Source: Candolleomyces eurysporus
Lineage: Eukaryota > Basidiomycota > Agaricomycetes > Agaricales > Psathyrellaceae
Direction: 5' to 3'
DNA length: 64,000 bases
NCBI GenBank assembly: GCA_027579435.1
Contig: JANBPK010001472.1
Coordinates: forward strand, 62,001 to 126,000
The notes under the pieces were generated by a model. It did no database searches and had not been told where the DNA came from. It worked only from the letters and a program-made list of their open reading frames with translations. Position 1 is the first letter of the stretch, and each line of letters opens with the position of its first letter. Shown piece after piece: positions 22,810 through 33,627 of the stretch. Position numbers and translations under genes: made by a program.

Positions 22810-25397
22810 ATGCCGGCCTCCCAGCCCACCCAGGGCTCAGGAAAAATGAAAACACGGCAGTCAAACTCAAATTTCAACGCCATGGCGCTGCATAACAAGT
22901 ACGACCGAATGTCCAACATCGAAGCACAGGCCCAGAGAGACAAAAAGGTGGCAGAAATGGTTCAAAAGGAAACCGAAAAAGCACAGGGACAGCGTCGAGC
23001 AGCTGAAATTGAAGCTGCCAGCCAATTCAAGCACCGCAAGCAAGTGGAGGAAGCTGGGGCTATTTACAACGAGGGGATGTCAATCCCATTGAACGTCAAG
23101 AAGCGAACCAAATCTCTTACTGATGAGCCCTCCATTGCCAATAAAGGTATGGGTTCCTCATGAGGTCAAAATGACACTGACATGTGAGGGGAGCATAGAT
23201 GGTCCATCCGACGCACAACTGCCTAAGAAGAAGAAGAAAAAAAAATTGTCAAAACTGTTGTTGAGATCGAAGGTGAGCTGGCGCTTATTTTCTTACCTAG
23301 AATTCTTATGCTAAGAGGCTACACAGTGAGCGCTAGTGAGGATGATGAGGGTGACAACGAGGGTGGCCCCAACCAATCGGGCGACCCCATGGATGTCGAC
23401 CCTCAAGTTCAAGGCTTTGAGCTGCAGCCAGCTGCCCTCGAAGGTAGCACGCAGCTCGATGGTGCTGGCAATGCACACAGCGAGTATGAAAGCAGTGATG
23501 AGTATCGGCCAGGCCCTGATGAGGGCAACATCGAAAGCGAAAGCGAGTTCGAGATGGAGGATGATGCCCCAGACACTGTTTTGACGAAGNAAAAAAGGTG
23601 TTGGAAAGAAGAAGAAGGGAGTCATTGAGCGCGAGAAGGTCCAGTCTATTCGAAACGTAATGCATCGTGTTGATGAACTGTCATCGGCGACGTCGGCGAG
23701 CAAGACTTTGAAAAGGTGCGCCCATATACAGCTTCTAGAATTCTCGGCTTCTTGATTTCGTCACAATAGAGCTGCATTGAATAGAAACAAGAACATGAAC
23801 AAGAACAAAACACAAGCTCACTTGACGGGCGTTAGAAAGGGCTGGGACCGCAATGACAACAACGATGGGTTCATCCCGATGCCTCAAGATGTCTCTCGTG
23901 CTACCTCAACGACATCTGGATCACGCCAACCAAGTACTGTGCCCAGCAACGCAACAGAACAAGGCTCTACCGATGACGAGCTGGACGATCAAGGTGCTAA
24001 TATTCTAGAAGGGCGTGGCCTTGCTTCTGATGGCGAGGACGACGAGAGTGAGCACCACCATCTGGCTCTGAACGGCGGGTATAGATCATTAAAGGCATGA
24101 TTTTCAGTGATCCCAAATTCTGCGTTATCAACTGACTCTGAGTTGAACCTGTTAGCCGATTGCGAAAGTCGAGAAAACAGAAGGTGCCCCAACGGTCAAG
24201 AAAAGGGCCACCGTTCGTGCATTACCCAAGGAGCTCACCAAATACTTTCAATACATCAAGGTCGCATGCATCGATCGTGTAGGACAGTCAGACCCATGGA
24301 CGCGACTTGATGACGATCAACTGTGCTCAGTGTGCAACGAAATTTTCGAGCCTGTGGGTTATCGTGTTTCATCTAATTTTGCAAAAGGCGGCGAGGAATT
24401 TGCACTCTTCAGGCAAGTCAAAGGCGTGGTGAGCTCCCATTTCTTTCATTTTGTTTGTAGTGATGTCTCATGCATTTCGCAATGCTATCACTGGCAGGTC
24501 AATCAAGCAATCTCCTCCGAATGGAAGAATAGGCTTGCAAAAGCTGCTATCACAGCATTGGATCAAGAATACAGCATTCGCGGCCTCGAAGCGACGTCTG
24601 ACCGATCGGATTTGGTGAGGATGATGATGGGACCAAATGACCGAGTTAGTAAGAAGCGTCCTTTCCTTTGGAAAGGAACAGATGAAGTGAGCTGGAAAGG
24701 CGAGAGTGTTGAAACACTAGGTGTACGTGCTCGTTTCCCAAGTCTGATGCATACTGATTTTGTTATAGGGACTTTTCCTTGGCCGTATGACTGCCAAAGT
24801 GCTCGCTGAGCACCTGAGCTTCATGACGGAAATTCACCCAGAAATTCTTGTGCCATCGGATAAGCCGCGCGGTGCTCTCATGATGTCGATTCTCGCGGTG
24901 AGTGAATCCCTACCTCTGGAAGATCACACGATGACTCAAATGGTGTTTAGGTCACTCGAGCGTTGGAGTATTCCCTTACCGGCATTCTGAAGGTGCCATC
25001 TGGGAAGAGCGGTTACTTTTCAGAGGAGAATTGGGGCGATTACGAAGGTTTGAAGAATATTACAGGAAGCAGCACTGCGAAACGGGTTCATATCAAGCGA
25101 GCCACGGTATTCAAGTCGAAAATAGACTCTCTCAAGGACGAACACTGGAAGTTAATCATCAAAACTGCAAAGTCATATCTGGGAAAGAAGAAGGACGATA
25201 CCCTCTCGCGCGCAAAGGTTCATGATGCTCCGGGGATGATGGAGACCGACGCTTCTGACTCCGGAGATGAGGATCTTTTCGACCCAATGTTTGACGCGCC
25301 TGTTGCCGCCAGTGGCCAGGGGGAAACCGGCAGCGCTGACTGCGAGACACGGGCTGAGGCTGCCTCAGGCTCTGCCAGCGGTGAGGCTTCAGGGTAG
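22810..25397 (+). CDS. Second transposon gene, unknown function
   Basis: Multi-exon plus-strand gene, divergent from the transposase with about 200 bp between the starts. Exon 1 (22810-23146) encodes a charged, coiled-coil-like stretch (NIEAQAQRDKKVAEMVQKET). Middle exons are lysine-rich, then acidic (DDEGDNEGG, ESESEFEMEDD). The C-terminal part, from about 24180, looks folded: LPKELTKYFQYIKVACIDRV, NQAISSEWKNRLAKAAITAL, RMTAKVLAEHLSFMTEIHPE, ALEYSLTGILKVPSGKSGYF and KDEHWKLIIKTAKSYLGKK. It ends in an acidic Ser/Gly tail at TAG 25395-25397. The N at 23590, beside six A, breaks one exon. The exon after it continues in a shifted frame (GVIEREKVQSIRNVMHRVDE). The family is not recognised. The position inside the element suggests an accessory or captured gene. 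Confidence 0.55.
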
Positions 25398-25713
25398 TGG
25401 TGGAGACGACAGGTGGCAGCGTGCAGTCCTAGTTAATTTCCAATTGAAGCCGTAGTCATTTTCAATGTACCATGCCTTTCAGGACCGAATACGAGCGTTG
25501 ATATAGTTTCATTTCCGAGTGAATAAGAGCTGTTCTGATTGGTACTTTCAAAAGTGGCATTTAGTACATACCACCTACTTCTACCAGTGATCATGTACTT
25601 GTAGATACTGTTACCAGTAAAATGACCTAGCTTGCACAAGTTCATAGTCCTTTTCACTTATCAGAACTTATGAGCCCTTATGAACTTGTGGAAGTAATGA
25701 TAAGTACCGGGGA

Positions 25714-25736
25714 AAGTACCTGCAGATTTGCTGATG
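25714..25736 (-). repeat. Right terminal inverted repeat (candidate)
   Basis: The complement begins CATCAGCAAATCTGCAGGTA and matches the left end at 18321 with small gaps. Confidence 0.5.
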
Positions 25737-26011
25737 AGGAATATTCATGACGACAGCATACACCACAACCACAGCGAATGCTCCATAATTCATTGGGGGG
25801 CTTGCCCCCCATTTGTAAATTATCAATCCACAGGAGACGACGAAACCGATGTGCACATCAGATGTGACAGCCTCAGACAGCAATAGGTGGCAAGGGGCTG
25901 CCACTGAATCGGAGTTCATCTTCAATCCAAACTCGTGCTGCCTCAAATTGTTTATCTCTCACTACACCCCTCATTACGTTCATCGCGCGCCAATCTGTCT
26001 ACACCACATCT

Positions 26012-28060
26012 ATGGGATCGAATGCATTTTTGGATCTGGCTCCGGAACTTCATCTTTATATCTTCACCGAATTAGATCCCCCTGCACTTCTCTCGTTAAG
26101 CCAGGTAAGCTGTTCTATGGACCAGGGGCCACATACTGAATGCGACCACGCTAGACATCCAGATCTCTGTACAGAATCGTGGCAACCAAGTCAGTATGGC
26201 AAGAAGCGCTGCGCTCTGTGTGTCGCGCAAATCAACTCTTCGAGCTGTCGTACCCGATGGATACGATGGAGCTGGCGGAGCTGCAAGAAGCAGCGTTCGG
26301 ACCAACGCTGTGGCATCGCGGAATGTTTTGCCACTCTGCTTTAACTGGCGAGGGCAACTTTCCCCCGGCCGTAGAGAGAAAAATCAGATACGATGCTGAG
26401 ACTGTCAACGACTTATTCCACCAAATCTTCCTCGTCCCTGGAGGTCGTTATCTGATCAGCTGCAATACATCCTTCATTCAGCTTTGGGATCTGGATGCTC
26501 CAGGGAGGCCCTCGACTAGATCATCTGAAATGGTTGAAACGCTTGCTATGGAACCAAAAGCTCGCATTTTCCGTCTAAGTGAACCTGTGAGGCACCTAAC
26601 ACTACAGGCATGGATGAATTTGGCCAAGGGACAACTGTTCCCACAAATGGTCTCCTAAATTTTGAATCAATTATTTGGTATAGTAGAAAGCTAAATGACT
26701 ATATAAATTTTAAACATTTCAAACAATTTGTGCTTGGNAAAAAATGTGGTTGGACTTATTTTGAATTTGGGACTCTATTTGATCCAGAACTGCCCAATGC
26801 CCTGCCAAGAAAAGGGATTCAGTCTGGGAAAATATTCAAAATATGTTCAAACCATTTCCTCCAAGACTGAATTGTGGGCAAAACTTTGAATATGGGCAAG
26901 GATTCTGTCAGTAAAAGAACTCAATCCTATCTTTAAAATTTGTGTGTTGATTTGGAGGAACATTCAGCCTCTGATCTTATAAATCTTTGCCTGTAGTGTA
27001 AGATGCCTCAGGTTCTCTGCCATATTGGCTCTCTCTGGCCCAGAGTCAAGGGATGTTCCACTGCAAGTTTATTCTTTCATACTATCAGCCTTCAATGACT
27101 GAAATACGCATCATCTGCATAGTTGTCGGGTGTACGAAGTGGGACCATTGCCCGAAAGTACTGCTATACGACAGATAGCACAATTAAAATGTCCAAGATC
27201 ATATTCAGTAGGAGTTCATCCTCGGATGACGGATCGAAGCGTAGTACTTGACGAGGATAACATATTGATATGGGACTTCTGTCGTCAAAAGTGCGCCCTT
27301 TGGCGTTCCACATCCGAACTACTCGCAGTAGGTCCATTTTTGGCTCTCTCCCTAATACCATTCACTCATACAACACCAGCATGTCGTGGTCAGCGACCTT
27401 TTTATCGGCTTCACGAAGGACGAAATTGTCGGCTGGACTATTCCCGAGTTTCAGCGTGTTGCCCAAAAGGGTGTAGCGTCGCAACTTGAACCAATGGAGG
27501 TCGCACCCTCTTTTCGACTTGCATACAACCCGCCTACTCACCCTTCAGCCCCCGAAATTGTCCGCATCCTCACTCCCTCCCGATGGTACTTGTCCAACAC
27601 ATCTTCCCCTATATCCCTATTCTTCGACGCAGTCACTCAAGTTGGCCCCCGCTGGAAACTGCACTTTCATCTGCAGAGGTTCCGACTCATTATTGACGCA
27701 GAAGATGCTTCCAAGAGTACCCTCACATTCCTCTCGGATACCACCGTTCCTTCGAGGTTTGCGGACAGTTGTCGCCCCTCGGAAGAGCCCCATTCAGTAT
27801 CCTCCGGTTACCTGTCGATGGTACTATCCTCTGCGACATATACCTGTGAGAACCTCGACAGAATCGTTTACTCACCCGCTGCCCCCGCGGAAAACGGGGA
27901 TTGGAAAGTGGTTTCATTTCCGCTTACAGCGCATCTGCTGGATGACTGTTCGGCAATATGTCCTGCTTCTGGCCGACTAGCTTATTCTTGCGGGGGAAAT
28001 TGTAGACGCCATTGGGAGGAAGATGCATCGAATCGGATTCATTTGGTTGATTTCTTGTAG
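26012..28060 (+). pseudogene. F-box protein gene interrupted by a MITE
   Basis: Exon 1 (26012-26104) encodes the F-box (LDLAPELHLYIFTELDPPAL, ending LSLSQ). Exon 2 starts at 26155 (TSRSLYRIVATKSVWQEALR, VPGGRYLISCNTSFIQLWDL). At 26600 a 399 bp MITE enters, and an in-frame stop follows at 26656-26658. After the MITE the coding resumes (LRFSAI, aligning with LRFAVL of the paralogue at 60242). Exon 3 follows (RVYEVGPLPES, ending 27327) and then exon 4 (27380-28060, with FTKDEIVGW). Formal removal of the element and one copy of its TAA duplication restores the frame. The gene is therefore disrupted in this strain unless the element is spliced out as an intron. In this family such proteins would act as SCF ubiquitin-ligase receptors. 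Confidence 0.8.
26600..26998. mobile_element. CACTA-like MITE, 399 bp, TAA target-site duplication
   Basis: Perfect 11-bp terminal inverted repeats (CACTACAGGCA at 26600-26610 and its complement at 26988-26998) are flanked on both sides by TAA (26597-26599 and 26999-27001). The interior is visibly more AT-rich than the host gene and has no reading frame of note. It contains the single N at 26738 beside six A. The CACTA start and 3-bp duplication fit a non-autonomous CACTA/EnSpm-type element. Its ends differ from those of the Plavaka element at 18.3-25.7 kb, so a different transposase probably mobilised it. Confidence 0.85.
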
Positions 28061-28668
28061 AATTCGAGAAAGAATTAGACGGCCTGTAACTGGAGCTACC
28101 TACCTAGCTTGAAATGAAATAGAGACAACTCCAACTCACACAGTGCGCAAGCTTAGTACCTTGATATCTTAGTATTTTAGTGAATGGCTCACGGAGCTTT
28201 GAACAAACGACCACTATACTAATTAAGGACCGGATTTCCCCAAGGTTTGAAGGCGTCCTTCAATCTATTGGGCGGTGCCGTGGCTCGTGGGGACTGACGC
28301 AGTCCCTGTGCATAACTGACCTGTTGGGAGCTACGTAGAAGCCCAGCGCTTTCCTCTTCACATTAACGAATGTCCCATGGTTCGTATTTTATAGATACAT
28401 AGGAAACGACAAGACCGACGCGTTCTAGATACGACAGACAACAATATGTGGAGATATAAGATACACATTCACGACTTTACTATTGTAATAAGAGATGGAT
28501 GGATAGACGGATGTATATGTTCGATAACACACAAAACAGAAACTGGAAACAACAACAACGAACAGAAAAGCCCAGAACGTGAACCAAGAAAAGACCAAGA
28601 GTAGATATAGATGCCTGTGTATGCGAGCAAAGTTCATATGGGGAATAAGCAAGAAAAAGGGGAATGTG
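28061..28668. other. Intergenic, convergent 3' ends
   Basis: Gap between the 3' ends of the F-box gene and the metacaspase. No feature is supported. Confidence 0.4.
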
Positions 28669-30923
28669 TCATGGTGCCCAACGTTGATTTTCCATATCCT
28701 GCAAAAACCAATCAAGCGGCGGTCAGCACGATGACAAAGAACGACGTAGATGCACGAGAAGCTCACCAAAGGATACAAGCTCGAGATCTAAAACGTCGAC
28801 AGAAAGCCGAGGTTAGTCGACGTCATGACTGTAGGACAAATAGAACTGCATACCTGAGGATTCTGGAAATTATCCATCTCGACCTGCTCGGGTGTTCTCG
28901 CCCGCCTGCCCTTAGCTAATAGCTTCAAGTTCGCGAGCCGGGCTTTCTTCTTGTAATCTCGTGATTTGGCATGAATGTCGAGGTAAAGTGCGTGGAGGTC
29001 GTGGCTGCGAGAGTGTTGGTTATGAGAATGAACGAGGGTTAATTACGACGGCGAAATAACGTACCTGACGTTCAGCAGAAGGTCGTGAAGGGTAGGGTGG
29101 TTGTCTTGGCCTAGCACTACACGTTAGCCAACGACAGCGACGATCGATATGGAATAAGGAAACATACGAAGAATGCGGATAAGGCACTAACGGAGCGAGT
29201 GCATGGTCAGCTCCACATAAGTATACGAAACAAGAGCTACGGAGAACATACCTGGGTCATTGAGCAACCCTGAGAGTCTTCCCAAGCTCTCTCCCCATCT
29301 TTCGCGGCCGAAAGCGATATCACATCCGGGAACTTCTTGTCAGCATCGACCACGCGTCCACACCATCCAGAGCAAAAGAGTTCTTCTGGCGAAACGGTGC
29401 GGACAAGTGGAGCGCCTTCAATAATGGAGCTCAACCAGGGGGCATCGCCGCTCTGCCCAGAGAGCGTTCGGTTTTTCGGGGCAGGCGATAATGGGGTGTG
29501 AGGATCGTCACTGAGCGTACTGACATTTACGTTATGTCGACGTTCTCTTCTTCGACTGTCGATGGATCTTTGCACAGGGGATTCGAGAACTTGTTCGATG
29601 GAATCGTGGTTGGGTTTCCGTTTCAGTATCCCAGGAAGGAACCTTCGAGCGGCGCCGTCTAACTTGGGTGACATTGGGCGCCCAAATTGGCGGACTTGGG
29701 GAGTGTCAGAGAAGTCTATTTGAGGACTCAGGGGTAGAAAGAGGTAGCGCACCGACACCATTCTGCCTGGTCAACGACCGTCTCCTCCCCTTGTTCGTCC
29801 ATGGCACCCAGACGCGGTTGCAGCGGAAATGTTTCAAATCTGGTGGAATTCGTCATGAGAAGGTATCGGAAGACGAAGGAATGCCAGAAACTTACCCAGT
29901 AGCGATGCTGAGTGACAGGTATCAAAGACGGCCTGTAATATTGGGGTAAGAGGCAGGATCTGACAAATGCTGGAAGCACGTACGATGAGGCGTGATCCTA
30001 CGGGCAGGGGGTCCACCAGCTTTTCGCGAAGGTCCTGGGAAGAAGGAAGTAAATGGGTGTTCCATGGCTATGTGTGCAAAGATACTAACATCGTCTCGGA
30101 TATACTTGTCGTCGTACGTGACGATGACTAGAACGAGATCGGGGTGTCAACAAGGCGCCCAGTAATAAGATAGATGGTTCCGCTCACATTCGTCTTTGCC
30201 GTCTTCCTCTTCCTTGTTGTCCGTGTCTTCCTGCTTCGAATGCCCTGAGACTGAACAGACGTCAGACTGAGAACGAGAATTCCGTATCAGCGGACATGGA
30301 CTCACAGTGGAAGAAGAACGTATCCCCGGGAGCTGCTCCAGCAACGAGCTCGTCTATATGCTTCAACTGCCAGCGATCAACAGTCAGCGCCCATACTCCG
30401 GACAGTGATAACGATCGACGATATTCACAATGTTCTCTTCGGTCGGTAAGATGCAGTCGTCTCCGTCCATAAGGATAGTGATATCAGACTCTCGGTATCC
30501 ATAGAGCTCTGCAGAAACTTTATGAGCAAGGTCCGGTGCAAGCGGGCCTGAGAGACATTACGCACCAAGCAAGACCTGCTTCATCGCCCTCACGTCCTGA
30601 TGAGGGCCTCTCAGCGCGCCCTGGTCTTCCGGCTCCTGCGGAGGCTGTTTTCCCAATTTCTGAGCCACTTTTCCCTTGAGCTTGCCTGCCTTGGTCGCGG
30701 GTGCGAGCTTCTCTGGCGGTATATCTTGGATTCCGATGAGAAGCGCCCGCTTCCTGGACGCCGGTCTGGTAGGAAGCAGGGGAGCAGTTGATGAGCTGGC
30801 TTGAACGTGCTTTTCTTCCGGCGGTGGTAGAGACGGGGTGGAGGTCAGAGAGGGAGGGATAACGAGTCGAGGGAGATCGACGATTCGCCGAGGAATAGAA
30901 CCGATGAACCTGACAATCTTCAT
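28669..30923 (-). CDS. Metacaspase-like protein (caspase C14 fold)
   Basis: Many-exon gene from ATG 30923 to TGA 28669-28671. A proline-rich N-terminus is followed by SRKRALLIGIQDI and GPHQDVRAMKQVLLGA (exon 1, 30923-30562), then ELYGYRESDITILMDGDD. The catalytic His lies in FFHFSGHSKQ near 30200, spanning an intron. The catalytic Cys lies in AVFDTCHSASLLG near 29920. The C-terminal half has EELFCSGWCGRVVDADKKFP, VISLSAAKDGERAWED and LDIHAKSRDYKKKARL. The last tiny exon gives DMENQRWAP. Metacaspases are Arg/Lys-specific cysteine proteases linked to stress and cell death in fungi. The usual GHG around the histidine reads GHS here, and DSCHSG reads DTCHSA. An acidic Lys/Glu-rich insert follows the His motif. 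Otherwise the gene looks intact. Confidence 0.82.
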
Positions 30924-31871
30924 AGCGGGCCCACGAGGTGGAGGAAGGGTCGTCAGATGTGGTTGGAGGGAGACCGAGCTAATCGGTAGATGGGGGGAGC
31001 TAGAGGGCCTCCTTTTGAGTCGATCCAGGAGCAGTATATGTGCTGTAGGTACACACCTTTCTCACTGACGCCCAGCGTTCAGATATAGATAGGGCTGGGG
31101 CTGTGGACCACACTCCAGAATACTGTGCGACGACCGTATTCGGCTGGTCGTTCAATGTCGAGACCAAGCTCGAAGCTATGGAGGGCAAACGGCGCTTGGG
31201 GAGACCTGGGCTCGACGGCGGTTGAAGGGAAGGATGGGCGCGAAAGACAAGCGGCCCAAATTTACTGACGGTAACAAGTTGATGGCTTGTTGATTGGCTC
31301 AGAATAGAACAAGGTGAGAAATGCTCCCTCAGCTGGGCGTCTGAGTGGCCTTGCACAGCTTGCTTAAAATCATCAGCTCGCATGCAGTTGGGCATAATCC
31401 GGATGACCAATACTCTACAGCAGACGCCTCTTGGCATGACCATCTCCTCATACAAAGGCGCTTAATAAAAGTGTTTCGAGTTTTGTTCATCGTTTGCTGA
31501 TAGAACCCTGGTTCGCGAACCTTCCGCGCCCGGAGCCACGCGGTGCACACGAGCTGACAGTGAGAGGATTTCCGTGGTTGGATGTGATTAGATATGAATT
31601 TGGGGTGGGTATGATACATCCTATTCCAAATGTCAAAGACGATGAGGTATGTGGTGATTGGGCGCTCCTCAGCGCACGTTGGCACAATGTATGGGAGAAA
31701 CCTGTGCTTTATTCCCAATCCGCCCCTTCGCAGAGCCCATGCTATTCAGTACTGCCAACTCAATTGATAGAAATAAGGTGATGTTGTCTCTACGTCAACA
31801 GTTCTCAGTCGGTGATACGTTTGGATCGAGGGAAAGGAAGAAAGAGCTCACAGCATGACAGTTTTCTCCCT

Positions 31872-32872
31872 TCATCGAGGTACAGATTGCGTTGCACTGA
31901 GAGAATGCTCCCAAAACGCCTGTCGATCAGACTCGGAATATGAAACATTCCGAGGACCGACGTTATCTGCGACCGTATTCCGTTGGTAAAAGCCCCGCTC
32001 CCCATTCAACAGCCCGTACACCATGTTCTCAGCGCTAACGTCGACCTTGATGAAGAGCAGCACTGCGAGCGGTCGAAGCAGAAATATGAGCAGCTTGAAA
32101 AGCCAGAACGACACTGCACTTGGACGATTGGCCTCAGTGTCCACCATCCCGGGATACATGTGAGTAAACGCAATGTCAGGCTCCCGTTCCGCGTACATCT
32201 AAAAATAACGCTTTCAATTGACTCTTGGCAAAGTTCGGAAAGCGAAGGGCTTACGGCTAGCATGAGATCCCCATATACTACACCTTGTAACGCAGGACCA
32301 ACGCCGTATCGATGGTACTTCTTCACTCCGAGGTCCTGGAAGTTGATCTTGGGTCCTAATCCGTTTCCCAAAACCACGAAGACACCCGCAGCCTGTCCAA
32401 CGTCCTTCGCAGCCCGAAGGTTCGGAAGTAAATCGTTGACGATAGCGAACTTATAATAGTACCGAAGTACCAGCTGAGGGTTGAGCCCTTCCTCGGTCTC
32501 TTTCCGCCTCCCAAAAGACACTTTGCCTGATGTGAGGATGAGGTAATTAATCTTGGGGCATCGTTGGGCGATATCTTGGGCGGCTTGATGGACGTTCTTC
32601 ATCAGCGAAATATCGCAATAGATGAACTCGTAGCCGCAACGTTCGAGTTCTTGCTTCGAACCGGTCGGCTTCGGAAGGGACGAAAATAGAGCATCCGCCG
32701 AGGCCTTGTTCCTTCCCACAACAATGACGTGTATGCGACCATCGAGTTGCTCCGATAGTCGTCTGGTCATTGCCTTCCCGATTCCGGAGGTACCACCGAA
32801 AACAACGACGACGGGGACGTAGAGAGGGCAGTAGCCATCATTAGATGCTTTGACTAGAGCGAATGGGGGCAT
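31872..32872 (-). CDS. Short-chain dehydrogenase (SDR), copy 1
   Basis: Two exons, 32872-32255 and 32198-31872, give 314 residues. The start MPPFALVK is preferred over an in-frame ATG 72 codons upstream, because copy 3 has no open frame there. The Rossmann NAD(P) motif GGTSGIGKAMTRRL and the following VIVVGRNKASADALF are clear. CDISLMKNV and INYLILTSGKVSF follow. Where the classical Tyr-x3-Lys is expected the protein reads GVVYGDLMLAMYAERE, so the lysine is replaced, as in some fungal SDR-like proteins. Exon 2 has a hydrophobic stretch (SFWLFKLLIFLLRPLAVLLF) that could anchor it to a membrane. The substrate is unknown. Copies 2 and 3 are very similar, but copy 1 differs most in this hydrophobic part. 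Confidence 0.88.
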
Positions 32873-33627
32873 GATCGAAGTGATGAGGGAAACGAGTGGC
32901 GATACGAAAGACCTTATACCTGGCTCACTTGCCGTTCGTACGCGTTGATCACCGGCTGAGAGAAAGGGAGCGCAGTCAGGTGTCCCTGTCTCACAATTCA
33001 ATGGCGCATTGATTCTAGACAAATTTGTTCTTGAGCTTTGGGCCAGCTTCTTCCAGCCAGTGCAGGGTAGGCAAATAGCAAGTACCATTCAATCGACCAG
33101 TTGCCCGGTTGACGCTCAGAAGACGAGGGCGAAGCTTTGACTGACTTGAATTTTGAGCAGACCTGTGCCAATTAGGTGTCACGATATCAATCATTGCTGC
33201 GCAATGCATCAAGGAATGACCTTCAAAATCACCCATCCCTGCCCGCAGTCTTCTCGAATCCGACTCGGATCCTACCAATCACTGGCGATGCTTTGCTCAT
33301 GGATATAGCACCTGACCTAGTACATCTCGAGATTTGGGCACTGAAACCAAGACTCTACCATGGAGGCATGGTTTGAGGGGATAGACATTCTCCATCATTG
33401 TAGCAGAAAAACGAGCACGCAACGGCGACAGATAGTCGAGGAAGAACTTCGGTGCCGGCTCGGGCTTCAGTGATTGACAAGCCGAAGTGCGTGCTGAGGT
33501 CGACTGTTCGAGTCCGAGGCAATGAAAGATTTTCTGCGATGTCCAACAAGGTATACTTCGAAGAAGACATAAGGCAGTATCGTCTTGCAACAATTGTGTG
33601 CATTCAGTTCTTGGCCATATTTTATAG

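Larger units (their letters stand above)
18321..25736. mobile_element. Plavaka-like DNA transposon (CACTA-related), about 7.4 kb
   Basis: The segment contains a Plavaka-type transposase on the minus strand and two other genes. Candidate terminal inverted repeats are 18321-18343 (CATCAGGAAATGTGTCAGTA and on) and the complement of 25714-25736 (CATCAGCAAATCTGCAGGTA and on). They match at most positions with two small gaps. Repeated GTACTTGTRC/CACTTGT motifs occur inside both ends: 18337, 18364, 18411 and 18427 on the left, and 25595, 25634 (inverted) and 25682 on the right. Such subterminal repeats are usual for transposase binding in CACTA elements. I could not find a clean target-site duplication, so the exact ends are provisional. 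Confidence 0.65.

Noticed and set aside
28425..28778. 117-codon minus-strand frame downstream of the metacaspase
   Set aside because: It is read-through of the last metacaspase intron and 3' flank. The splice model gives the natural ending DMENQRWAP instead.
32873..33088. 72-codon N-terminal extension of SDR copies 1 and 2
   Set aside because: Copy 3 is closed here and the extension has no signal or domain features, so translation most likely starts at MPPFALVK.
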